Source: Lachnospiraceae bacterium (lineage in GTDB: Bacteria > Bacillota_A > Clostridia > Lachnospirales > Lachnospiraceae). Taken from it: a stretch of DNA of 64,000 nucleotides. The notes below the pieces were generated by a model. The model was not told where the DNA came from, ran no database searches, and saw nothing but the letters and a program-made list of their open reading frames with translations. Location of the stretch: assembly GCA_900764695.1 (NCBI GenBank), contig CAAFOY010000051.1:54983-118982 (forward strand), written 5' to 3'. Of the stretch, positions 53,322 through 62,311 are shown piece after piece (the first letter of the stretch is position 1; each line of letters begins with the position of its first letter). The position numbers and the translations under genes are program-made.

Positions 53322-54749
53322 ATGAAACAGTACGAAACAGTCATTGGACTTGAAGTTCATGTAGAATTAGCAACAAAAACAAAGATTTTTTGCTCCTGTT
53401 CAACAGAATTCGGAGGAGCACCAAATACACATACATGTCCTGTCTGTACAGGAATGCCGGGTTCACTTCCTGTATTAAATAAGCAGGTTGTTGAATATGC
53501 AGCAGCAGTAGGACTTGCAACAAATTGTACAATCACACAGAATTGTAAATTTGACAGAAAGAATTATTTTTATCCTGATAATCCACAGAATTATCAGATT
53601 TCACAGTTATATCTTCCAATCTGTAGAGACGGATATGTAGAAATTGAAACAGAAGAAGGAAAGAAAAAAGTAAGAATCCATGAGATTCATATGGAAGAAG
53701 ATGCAGGTAAGCTTGTACATGATGATTGGGCTGACTGCTCATTAGTAGACTTTAACCGTTCAGGTGTACCTCTTATTGAAATCGTATCAGAACCTGATAT
53801 GCGTTCAGCAGAAGAAGTAATTGCATACCTTGAAAAATTGCGTATGATAATTCAGTATTTAGGAGCTTCTGACTGTAAGTTAAATGAGGGTTCAATGAGA
53901 GCTGACGTTAACCTTTCAGTAAGAGAAGTTGGAGCAGCTGAATTTGGAACAAGGACAGAAACAAAGAACCTTAACTCATTTAAGGCAATTGCAAGAGCAA
54001 TTGAAAATGAAAGAGAAAGACAGATTGATTTATTAGAATCAGGACAGGAAGTTGTTCAGGAAACAAGAAGATGGGACGATACAAAAGAGTATTCTTATGC
54101 AATGCGTTCAAAAGAAGATGCACAGGATTACAGATATTTTCCGGACCCTGATTTGGTTCCAATCAATATCAGTGATGAATGGTTAGAAAGATTAAAGTCA
54201 GAACAGCCTGAATTCAGAGATGAAAAGAAAGAAAGATACATTGAGGAATATGGACTTCCTGAATATGACGCAAATCTTTTAACGTTATATAAGCCTTTAA
54301 CAGTTTTATTAGAAGCAGCAGTTGCTAATGGAAGCAAACCAAAAGAAGCCAGCAACTGGTTGATGGTAGAAACAATGCGTCTTGTAAAGGAAAAAGGAAT
54401 TGAACCTGACGAGGTTAAATTCTCTGCCGAAAACTTTAGTAAGTTCTTAAAACTTATTGATGACAACGTAATTAACAAAACAGTTGCCAAAGAAGTATTT
54501 GAGGCAATGTTTAATGATGACATAGACCCTGAAAAATATGTAGATGAACATGAATTGAAGATGGACAACAATACAGATGACCTTAAGAAGATAATCGAGG
54601 AAGTCATTGCTAACAACCCTAAGGCAGTTGCAGATTATCAGGGTGGAAATCAGAAGGCGATTGGAGCATTAGTAGGTCAGACAATGAAAGCTACACAGGG
54701 TAAGGCTAATCCGCAGATGATAAATCAGATGCTTAGAGAGTTGCTATAG
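53322..54749 (+). CDS. gatB: Aspartyl/glutamyl-tRNA amidotransferase subunit B
   Basis: A 475-residue kinase-amidase subunit that binds tRNA and activates the carboxylate with ATP. Family marks are VIGLEVHVELATKTKIFCSC, DRKNYFYPDNPQNYQISQ and DFNRSGVPLIEIVSEPDMRS. The C-terminal YqeY-like domain ends QGGNQKAIGALVGQTMKATQ. The Cys residues CSCS and CPVC form the zinc site. AGGAG precedes the ATG, 12 bases after gatA. Confidence 0.95.
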   Translation: MKQYETVIGLEVHVELATKTKIFCSCSTEFGGAPNTHTCPVCTGMPGSLPVLNKQVVEYAAAVGLATNCTITQNCKFDRKNYFYPDNPQNYQISQLYLPICRDGYVEIETEEGKKKVRIHEIHMEEDAGKLVHDDWADCSLVDFNRSGVPLIEIVSEPDMRSAEEVIAYLEKLRMIIQYLGASDCKLNEGSMRADVNLSVREVGAAEFGTRTETKNLNSFKAIARAIENERERQIDLLESGQEVVQETRRWDDTKEYSYAMRSKEDAQDYRYFPDPDLVPINISDEWLERLKSEQPEFRDEKKERYIEEYGLPEYDANLLTLYKPLTVLLEAAVANGSKPKEASNWLMVETMRLVKEKGIEPDEVKFSAENFSKFLKLIDDNVINKTVAKEVFEAMFNDDIDPEKYVDEHELKMDNNTDDLKKIIEEVIANNPKAVADYQGGNQKAIGALVGQTMKATQGKANPQMINQMLRELL

Positions 54750-54769
54750 TTGTCGCATTGATATATAAT
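54741..54769 (+). promoter_or_regulatory. purF promoter
   Basis: TTGCTA (54741-54746), 17 bases, TATAAT (54764-54769). Its -35 overlaps the last codons of gatB, and no terminator separates the two genes, so some read-through is likely. Confidence 0.65.
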
Positions 54770-54816
54770 GCAATGGAAAAATATAAAAGTTAGTATACGT
54801 AGGTGGAGAAAAGAAA

Positions 54817-56259
54817 ATGAATAGTATCGAGCTTCAACAAAATTGGGAAGATGATGGACTGCATGAAGAATGTGGTGTGTTTGGTATGTATGATTTAGAT
54901 GGCAATGATGTTGCATCATCAATTTATTATGGATTATTTGCATTGCAGCACAGAGGACAGGAAAGCTGTGGTATTTCTGTATCAGACACGTTTGGACCTA
55001 GAAAAGTGGATTTGTTAAAAGGAATGGGACTTGTAAATGAAGTATTTAACAGCGAAAATTTGTCAAAACTTCACGGAAATATCGGTGTAGGACATGTTCG
55101 TTATTCTACAGCAGGTGAAAGTATTCCTAGTAATGCACAGCCACTTGTAATCAATTATGTTAAAGGAACATTGATGCTTGCTCACAATGGTAATTTGATT
55201 AATGCAAATGAACTTCGTGATGAGTTAGCATATACAGGAGCAATTTTCCAAACAACAATTGATTCGGAAGTTATTGCTTATCTTGTTGCAAGGGAAAGAA
55301 TTAATGCAAAGACAGCACAGGAAGCAGTTACAAATGCGATGAAGAAATTAAAAGGTGCTTATGCACTCGTAATTTCAAGTCCTCGAAAACTTATTGGTGC
55401 AAGAGACCCATTTGGTTTTAAACCATTATGTATTGGCAAAAGGGACAATGCTTATATTTTAGCATCTGAAACATGTGCCCTTGATACAATTGGTGCTGAA
55501 TTTGTAAGAGATGTACTTCCGGGAGAAGTTGTAACTATTGACAAGGATGGAATTAAATCAGATACATCAATGTGTCTTCCTAAGGCAAAAGAAGCAAGAT
55601 GTGTATTTGAATATATTTACTTTGCAAGACCGGACAGCAATTTTGATGGAGTGAGTGTATATCATTCAAGAATTATGGCAGGAAGATTCCTTGCTATGGA
55701 TTCACCGGTTGAAGCAGATGTTGTTGTGGGTGTACCTGAATCAGGAAATGCAGCAGCCATGGGTTATGCAATGGAATCAGGAATCCCTTACGGAACAGCA
55801 TTTGTCAAAAACAGTTATGTTGGTCGTACATTTATTAAACCTCAGCAAAAGAGCAGGGAATCAAGTGTTAGAATTAAATTAAATGTTTTAAAAGAGGCAG
55901 TTTGTGGTAAACGGGTAATAATGATTGATGATTCAATTGTAAGAGGAACCACAAGTGATAGAATTGTTCAGATGTTAAAGGATGCAGGTGCCACAGAGGT
56001 ACATGTAAGAATCAGTTCACCACCATTCTTATATGAATGTTATTTTGGAACTGATATACCATCAAGAGATCAGTTGATTGCCCACAATAGAACAATAGAA
56101 GAAATCAACGAAATAATCGGTGCAGATTCATTAGGATACCTTAGAGTTGAAAGATTAAAAGAAATCGCAGGCGGACTTGGAATTTGCACAGGATGTTTTG
56201 ATGAAAAATATCCAATGGAGCCACCAAAAGAGGATATCCGTGGAGAATATATAAAATAA
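54817..56259 (+). CDS. purF: Amidophosphoribosyltransferase
   Basis: A 480-residue enzyme for the first step of purine synthesis. An 18-residue propeptide precedes Cys19 (HEECGVFGMYD), the glutamine-hydrolysing nucleophile after cleavage. The PRTase loop is VIMIDDSIVRGTTS. Cysteines in EARCVFEY, YECYFG and GICTGCFDEKY match the [4Fe-4S] ligands of the Bacillus enzyme, so an oxygen-sensitive cluster is likely. GTGGAG precedes the ATG. Confidence 0.94.
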   Translation: MNSIELQQNWEDDGLHEECGVFGMYDLDGNDVASSIYYGLFALQHRGQESCGISVSDTFGPRKVDLLKGMGLVNEVFNSENLSKLHGNIGVGHVRYSTAGESIPSNAQPLVINYVKGTLMLAHNGNLINANELRDELAYTGAIFQTTIDSEVIAYLVARERINAKTAQEAVTNAMKKLKGAYALVISSPRKLIGARDPFGFKPLCIGKRDNAYILASETCALDTIGAEFVRDVLPGEVVTIDKDGIKSDTSMCLPKAKEARCVFEYIYFARPDSNFDGVSVYHSRIMAGRFLAMDSPVEADVVVGVPESGNAAAMGYAMESGIPYGTAFVKNSYVGRTFIKPQQKSRESSVRIKLNVLKEAVCGKRVIMIDDSIVRGTTSDRIVQMLKDAGATEVHVRISSPPFLYECYFGTDIPSRDQLIAHNRTIEEINEIIGADSLGYLRVERLKEIAGGLGICTGCFDEKYPMEPPKEDIRGEYIK

Positions 56260-56282
56260 GGTCAAATGTTAAGGAGGAATTT

Positions 56283-57713
56283 ATGAACGACAGATACCAA
56301 AGCCCATTATCAGAAAGATATGCAAGTAAGGAAATGCAGTATATTTTTTCACCTGATATGAAGTTTAAAACATGGAGAAAATTATGGATTGCATTAGCAG
56401 AATCTGAAATGGAATTAGGATTAAACATTACACAGGAACAGATTGATGAACTTAAGGCTCATGCAGATGACATTAACTATGATGTAGCAAAAGAAAGAGA
56501 AAAATTAGTTCGTCATGACGTAATGTCTCATGTTTATGCTTATGGTCAGCAGTGCCCTAAGGCAAAGGGAATTATCCATTTAGGAGCAACATCATGTTAC
56601 GTTGGTGATAACACAGATATAATTATAATGACAGAAGCATTAAAGCTTGTTAGAAAAAAATTAATTAACGTAATCAATGAACTTGCTAAATTTGCTGATA
56701 AATATAAATCTCAGCCTACATTGGCTTTTACACATTTTCAGCCTGCACAGCCTACAACAGTAGGTAAGAGAGCAACATTATGGTTAATGGAATTAAAATT
56801 AGATTTGGATGATTTAAATTACATGATTGACAGCATGATGTTGTTAGGTTCTAAAGGAACAACAGGAACACAGGCAAGTTTCCTTGAATTATTTGAAGGA
56901 GACCATGAAAAGATTAAAGAACTTGAAAATAAGATTGCAAAGAAAATGGGATTTGAAAAATGTTTCCCTGTTTCAGGACAGACTTATTCAAGAAAGATGG
57001 ATACAAGAGTATTAAACGTTGTTGCAGGAATCGCAGCAAGCGCTCATAAATTCTCAAATGATATTCGTTTGTTACAGCATTTGAAGGAAATTGAAGAACC
57101 ATTTGAAAAGAATCAGATAGGTTCATCAGCAATGGCTTACAAGAGAAATCCTATGAGAAGTGAAAGAATCGCATCTCTTGCAAATTATGTTATGGTTACA
57201 GCACTTAACCCTGCTATTACATCAGCAACACAGTGGTTTGAAAGAACATTAGATGATTCAGCAAATAAGAGATTAAGCGTTCCGGAATGCTTCCTTGCTA
57301 TCGATGGAATTCTTGATTTATACTTAAATGTAGTAGATGGTTTAGTTGTATATCCAAAGGTTATTGAAAAGAGACTTATGAGTGAACTTCCATTTATGGC
57401 AACAGAAAACATTATGATGGATGCCGTTAAAGCAGGTGGAGACCGTCAGGAAATGCACGAAAAGATTCGTACACTTTCAATGGAAGCAGGAAAGAATGTT
57501 AAGGAAAAAGGTTTGGACAACAATTTACTTGAACTTATTGCAAATGACCCATCATTTAACATGAGTTTAGAAGACTTACAGAAGACAATGGACCCAAGTA
57601 AGTATGTAGGACGTTCACCTGAACAGGTTGAAGAATTCTTGAGAGATGAAATTCAGCCAATTCTTGATGCAAATAAAGAAATCTTAGGATTAACAGCAAC
57701 AATTAACGTATAA
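56283..57713 (+). CDS. purB: Adenylosuccinate lyase
   Basis: A 476-residue fumarase/aspartase-superfamily lyase acting twice in purine synthesis (SAICAR and adenylosuccinate). The signature loop is GSSAMAYKRNPMRSE; other blocks are HDVMSHVYAYG, HLGATSCYVGDN and THFQPAQPTTVGKR. AAGGAGG precedes ATG 56283, 23 bases after purF; the two form an operon. Confidence 0.94.
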   Translation: MNDRYQSPLSERYASKEMQYIFSPDMKFKTWRKLWIALAESEMELGLNITQEQIDELKAHADDINYDVAKEREKLVRHDVMSHVYAYGQQCPKAKGIIHLGATSCYVGDNTDIIIMTEALKLVRKKLINVINELAKFADKYKSQPTLAFTHFQPAQPTTVGKRATLWLMELKLDLDDLNYMIDSMMLLGSKGTTGTQASFLELFEGDHEKIKELENKIAKKMGFEKCFPVSGQTYSRKMDTRVLNVVAGIAASAHKFSNDIRLLQHLKEIEEPFEKNQIGSSAMAYKRNPMRSERIASLANYVMVTALNPAITSATQWFERTLDDSANKRLSVPECFLAIDGILDLYLNVVDGLVVYPKVIEKRLMSELPFMATENIMMDAVKAGGDRQEMHEKIRTLSMEAGKNVKEKGLDNNLLELIANDPSFNMSLEDLQKTMDPSKYVGRSPEQVEEFLRDEIQPILDANKEILGLTATINV

Positions 57714-57779
57714 ATTTAATTGTGACGTAATTGTGAATAAGTAATAAAGTCTTTAAATATTAAATAAAATGTGATAAAA

Positions 57780-57820
57780 TCGGTTGTATGTGTGTGACAC
57801 GAAATACAACTGATTTTTTC
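57780..57820 (+). terminator. Terminator after purB
   Basis: TCGGTTGTAT pairs with ATACAACTGA (one G-T pair) around a 14-base loop, followed by TTTTTTC. Confidence 0.85.
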
Positions 57821-57843
57821 AGTTATGAAAAGAGGAGAACAAG

Positions 57844-59097
57844 ATGTTTAAGAAAAGTTTAGCAGTGGCAATGGCTGTGATGATGACAGTATCATTAGCA
57901 GGATGCGCCGCAGGGGAAAAGATAGCAGACGCTACAGGAAAGAGAAGCGACTATGATAAATGTAAATCAAGTTACTATGGAACAGTTAAGTTAGCTGATT
58001 ACGATGAATTTGAAATGTACTCAGATGAAGTTAGTATTTCAGACGATGATGTAGATAGTGAAATTAACTCAGTGCTTGAATCAGATAAGTCATACGAAGA
58101 TACAGATGAAACAGATGTTACAGATAAGTCAATTGTTGACATCAGTTATGTTGGAACAATTAAGGTAAAGAAAAAAGATTTTGCATTTGATGGTGGTACA
58201 GCAGATAACCAGACATTAGATATTGCAAACAGCTCATATATTGAAGGATTTGCTGAAGGTTTAGTTGGACACAAAGTAGGAGAAAAGGTTGAATTAAACT
58301 TAACATTCCCTGAAAACTATACAAATTCAACAAAAGATGCTGATGGTAAAGAACTTAAATTAGCAGGAAAGAAAGTTAAATTTGAAGTAACAATTAATAA
58401 GATTGTAAAAGAAGTTACACCTGAACTTACAGATGATTATGTAAAGAAGAATTTAAAAGACAAATATGGTGTAGAAACAGCCGACGGCTTAAAAGAGTAT
58501 TTTAAGAATCAGTTAGAAATTTCAAAAGTTGGAAGTACAAATGCATTAGCTGATTACGTTGAAAAATGTGATGTTAAAGTAGATGAAGATGGTGTAAAGA
58601 AAGAGGTTGATAAACAACTTTCAAGCTTTAAGGATACATTAGAACAGCAGTCAATGACAATGGATGATTACCTTACACAGTATGGTAATGGAGAATCAGA
58701 AGCAGATTTAAAGAAAAAGATAAAAGAAAGCATTACAAATCAGTTTAAGACATACGCGGTTATTTGTGCAGTAGTTGAAAAATCAGGAACAGTATTAAAA
58801 GAAGAAAGATACAATAAATGGTTAAAGCAGATTGCAGCACAGAGCAAGTATGAAAAGGTTGATGACTTTATCAATGCTTATGAACAGTACTATAAATCAT
58901 ATTACGGACAGGAAATTGATGCCGAAGATACATTTACAATTCAGTGCACATATCTTGACGCAATGGAAATCTTAATTGATAAAGGAAATGTTAAGGAAGG
59001 TACAAGACCAGAAGAAACAACAACAGAAGCAACAACAGCAGCAGAAGATGCATCAGTAGAAGAGACAACAGAGGCAGAAGAAACAACAGCTGAATAA
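57844..59097 (+). CDS. Trigger-factor-like lipoprotein with FKBP domain (copy 1)
   Basis: A 417-residue predicted lipoprotein foldase. The signal peptide ends VSLAGCAAG (Cys about residue 21). Residues about 90-185 are an FKBP-like prolyl isomerase domain (VDISYVGTIKVKKKDFAFDG, ..IEGFAEGLVGHKVGEKVELN). A helical trigger-factor C-terminal part follows (TPELTDDYVKKNLKDKYGVE). The last 30 residues are a Thr/Glu-rich tail with ETTTEATT. It probably helps secreted proteins fold on the outer membrane face, a role PrsA fills in bacilli. AGAGGAG precedes the ATG. Confidence 0.85.
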   Translation: MFKKSLAVAMAVMMTVSLAGCAAGEKIADATGKRSDYDKCKSSYYGTVKLADYDEFEMYSDEVSISDDDVDSEINSVLESDKSYEDTDETDVTDKSIVDISYVGTIKVKKKDFAFDGGTADNQTLDIANSSYIEGFAEGLVGHKVGEKVELNLTFPENYTNSTKDADGKELKLAGKKVKFEVTINKIVKEVTPELTDDYVKKNLKDKYGVETADGLKEYFKNQLEISKVGSTNALADYVEKCDVKVDEDGVKKEVDKQLSSFKDTLEQQSMTMDDYLTQYGNGESEADLKKKIKESITNQFKTYAVICAVVEKSGTVLKEERYNKWLKQIAAQSKYEKVDDFINAYEQYYKSYYGQEIDAEDTFTIQCTYLDAMEILIDKGNVKEGTRPEETTTEATTAAEDASVEETTEAEETTAE

Positions 59098-59129
59098 TTG
59101 GTGGGATTACTATAAAGGAGCGTATTACA

Positions 59130-60302
59130 ATGAAAAAAGCTATAGCATTAACACTTACATTAGCAATGGCAGTAACAATGGCAGGTTGTGGTAATAACCA
59201 GAAGGGAACTGTTACCAGTGCCAGTGGTAAAAAGATTTCAACAGATTTAATAAAGGGCTCAATTAAACTTGCTGATTACAAAGGATTAGAAGTTTATGAA
59301 GATGAAATTAAAGTTGAAGATACAGAAGTTCAGAGCCAGATAGACAACCTTTTAAAAGAAAAGCAGGACAGCAATGTAGTTACAAAGGGTAAGGTTGTAG
59401 AATCTGATACAGTTAATATTGATTACACGGGAACAATTAAGTTAAATGGCGAAGATTTCAAGTTTGATGGTGGTTCAGCAACTAATTATGATTTAGACAT
59501 TGACAACAGTCAGTTTATAGATGGATTTGCAGAAGGGCTTGTAGGACATAAAGTTGGTGAAGAAGTAACTCTTAACCTTAAATTCCCTAAAGATTATTCA
59601 CAGACATCTAAGGATGCAGACGGCAATGAATTAACTCTTGCAGGAAAGAAAGTTAAATTTGTAGTAAAGATTAATTCAAGAAAGGTTCTTCCTGAACTTA
59701 CTGATAAATTTGTAAAAAAGAATTACAAAAAACAGTACGGAACAAAGACAGTAGATGAATTAAAGAGCTATATAAGCAATCAGCTTAGAACAAATAAAAT
59801 TGTAAATGCAGTATTTAGTGATTATGTTGATAAATGTGATGTTACAGCTTACGATGAAAAAGAAGTTGAAAGCATAGAAGATTTCAATAACAGCGCAATG
59901 GCTTCACGTCTTCAGTCTAAGTACAAGACAAATCTTGACACATATCTTAAAGCATGCAAGATGTCAAAGAAGGACTGGAACAAGAAGATGGAAGATTCAG
60001 CACAAAAAACTGCTAAGCAGGCAATGGTAATTGAAGGAATTGCAATTAGCGAAGGTCTTTGGGCATCAGAAAAGGATTACAATGCAGGACTTAAGAAAGT
60101 AGCTACATCAATGGGATATAAGTCTGTTGATGAATTAGAATCATATTTTACACAGTATCAGGCATACTATGGACAGGTTATTATTAAAGAATCAGTTGCA
60201 TTTAACGAAGCTGTAAATCAGCTTATCGCAGATAATGCAAAAATATTAGAAGGTTCAAGACCGGCAGACGAGACAACAACAGAAGAAACAACAGCTGAGT
60301 AG
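59130..60302 (+). CDS. Trigger-factor-like lipoprotein with FKBP domain (copy 2)
   Basis: A 390-residue paralogue of the preceding gene. The lipobox is TMAGCGNN. The FKBP-like part has almost the same core (INIDYTGTIKLN.. region, FIDGFAEGLVGHKVGEEVTL, LTLAGKKVKFVVKI). The C-terminal helices differ more, and the tail is a shorter DETTTEETTAE. AAAGGAG precedes ATG 59130, 32 bases after copy 1. The tandem pair clearly arose by duplication. Confidence 0.85.
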   Translation: MKKAIALTLTLAMAVTMAGCGNNQKGTVTSASGKKISTDLIKGSIKLADYKGLEVYEDEIKVEDTEVQSQIDNLLKEKQDSNVVTKGKVVESDTVNIDYTGTIKLNGEDFKFDGGSATNYDLDIDNSQFIDGFAEGLVGHKVGEEVTLNLKFPKDYSQTSKDADGNELTLAGKKVKFVVKINSRKVLPELTDKFVKKNYKKQYGTKTVDELKSYISNQLRTNKIVNAVFSDYVDKCDVTAYDEKEVESIEDFNNSAMASRLQSKYKTNLDTYLKACKMSKKDWNKKMEDSAQKTAKQAMVIEGIAISEGLWASEKDYNAGLKKVATSMGYKSVDELESYFTQYQAYYGQVIIKESVAFNEAVNQLIADNAKILEGSRPADETTTEETTAE

Positions 60303-60326
60303 AATAAATAAGGTTAAGGAAGTTAG

Positions 60327-62264
60327 ATGAAGAATATATCATTAGAAAAAGTTAAGCCTCAGATTCGAATTATTTTAGAAATTGCATTTGCAATAATTAT
60401 TGCAGTTGTAATTGAATTTGGGATGAACTATCCTTCCCTGACAAAAAGCTATGAAGCAGTTTTGTTTAGCAATTCAGGTGAAGTGAATGAAGATGGCGAT
60501 TTAGTTTATTCACAGAATATGGACAAGGCTGTTTACGTAAACAAATTAAAAATTAAAGCTGAGACTTTGGAGAAAAATTCATACACGGTAGTGGCTACTG
60601 TTGTTAATGATTTTGGAAAGACAAAGTCAGTTGAAATTACAGATAAGGCATACCCGGAATTCGGGTATGCCTATACGAATGTTAGGGAGAAAGTTTCAAA
60701 ACTCCAGGTAATATTTACTTCTCCGGAAAAAATCAATGTAAGTGAGATATCATATTCAAATAAGGCGAATTTTAACGGCTATAGAATGGCATTTTTTGCT
60801 TTAGTCATTTTCTTAGGCCTGATATTAATTTTTGAAAGAGAAATATATTTGAAAAAAGTCCAGATTTTCTATCTTATATTTGCACTTGGATTTGGAAGTC
60901 TGATTATTATGGCTTCAGGTCCTGTGTCAACGACATGGGATGAAGAAGTTCATTATAATTCAATTTATACATTAAATTTTCATCAGAAAGTTAATTGGAA
61001 TGAAGCGTCAAAGTTAAATTGCACAAGAGAGGCTCCGGTAGCAAATACAAGAGAAGAGCTTAAAATGTTAAACAAGTACATGAATAACATTTCTAATAAT
61101 GCATTAAAACAGCAGAAACCGGTTGGACTTATTAATAAAGGATATATAGTTTATCTGCCGATGATTGTAAGTTATCATATTTGTGAGGCGATAGGATTGC
61201 CTTATACGATGCAGTATACAATTGGAAGATTTGGAAATCTTATATTCTGTGCATTGCTTAATTGCTTTGTTATTTATGTGGCAAGGAGAAAGAAGTTACT
61301 TGTTGCTACATTAGCATTAATGCCTACTTTATTATTTCAGGCAAGTTTATACACTTATGATGGAGTAATATTTGCATGTATGAATCTTGGATTTGTACTT
61401 TGGATGAATTTAATGGATGATACAAATAATGACAAAGAAACTACATGGAAGCAGATTGCAATTGTGGCAGTATTGCTTGGCATAGGATGTATTGCAAAAC
61501 CGGTTTATTTTCCTGTTATGATTTTAATGGTTCCTATATTGTGGAAAATAATAAAGGACAGAGTAAAAGAATCAGCTAATGGAAAGAGGACAATAGCTCT
61601 TATAGCAGTTGCAGTAATTGTAGTGTGTATGGTTATGGCACTAATTTCCATGAGACATGTAATCATAAATTTATTACATGGTAATTCAGGTTATGGTGGA
61701 GATACCAGAGGTGGAAATACGGGAATTATAGGTCAGTTAGTTTCAATAATTAAGCATCCTATAGCATTTATTAAGATGTTCATTCATGAGATATTTACTT
61801 TTGATAATTTTAGAAACTTTGGAGATAAGACTAAAAACCAGTTTTTACCAAGTAATTTAATGTTTTTAAATTTATATGGACTTGGAATGCTAAAAGATGC
61901 ATGGTCATTTGTTCTATTACCTGTTCTTGCAATGTTGTTTTTAACAAATACAGATGATGAACAAAATGAACCTAAAAATATAAAGACAATTAGAGTTGTA
62001 AATGGAATTGCAGTTGTATGTAGTGTGGCTTTGGTATGGATCGCTATGTATTTGGCATTTACACCTATTGGAGCGGATGCAATAGAAGGAGTTCAGGCAA
62101 GATATTTTATACCGCTTTTGCTTCCGGCTGCGTACACTTTATGGAATAACAGAATTCAGATAAAGGTATCAAAGCAGCGATATTATCAAATTGTGCTAGG
62201 AGCGGCATTGGCGTTAGCCGGTGTGTGCTTTTATCAAACATTAATCTTAGGGAGGTTAATGTAG
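60327..62264 (+). CDS. DUF2142-like polytopic membrane protein
   Basis: A 645-residue membrane protein. Segment 1 (residues about 14-33) is followed by an extracytoplasmic beta-rich domain of about 120 residues. About ten further segments follow, with the sequence MASGPVSTTWDEEVHYNSIY between them, a DUF2142 hallmark (Asp-Glu near the start of the periplasmic loop). The layout resembles glycosyltransferases of the GT-C class. GGAAGTT lies ahead of the ATG. It follows the foldase genes by 24 bases and may share their transcript. A function in cell-surface polymer assembly is inferred. Confidence 0.72.
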   Translation: MKNISLEKVKPQIRIILEIAFAIIIAVVIEFGMNYPSLTKSYEAVLFSNSGEVNEDGDLVYSQNMDKAVYVNKLKIKAETLEKNSYTVVATVVNDFGKTKSVEITDKAYPEFGYAYTNVREKVSKLQVIFTSPEKINVSEISYSNKANFNGYRMAFFALVIFLGLILIFEREIYLKKVQIFYLIFALGFGSLIIMASGPVSTTWDEEVHYNSIYTLNFHQKVNWNEASKLNCTREAPVANTREELKMLNKYMNNISNNALKQQKPVGLINKGYIVYLPMIVSYHICEAIGLPYTMQYTIGRFGNLIFCALLNCFVIYVARRKKLLVATLALMPTLLFQASLYTYDGVIFACMNLGFVLWMNLMDDTNNDKETTWKQIAIVAVLLGIGCIAKPVYFPVMILMVPILWKIIKDRVKESANGKRTIALIAVAVIVVCMVMALISMRHVIINLLHGNSGYGGDTRGGNTGIIGQLVSIIKHPIAFIKMFIHEIFTFDNFRNFGDKTKNQFLPSNLMFLNLYGLGMLKDAWSFVLLPVLAMLFLTNTDDEQNEPKNIKTIRVVNGIAVVCSVALVWIAMYLAFTPIGADAIEGVQARYFIPLLLPAAYTLWNNRIQIKVSKQRYYQIVLGAALALAGVCFYQTLILGRLM

Positions 62265-62311
62265 AAGTGCTGAATATTATTTCAGCGTTATATAAACTTT
62301 AGGAGGAAAAA

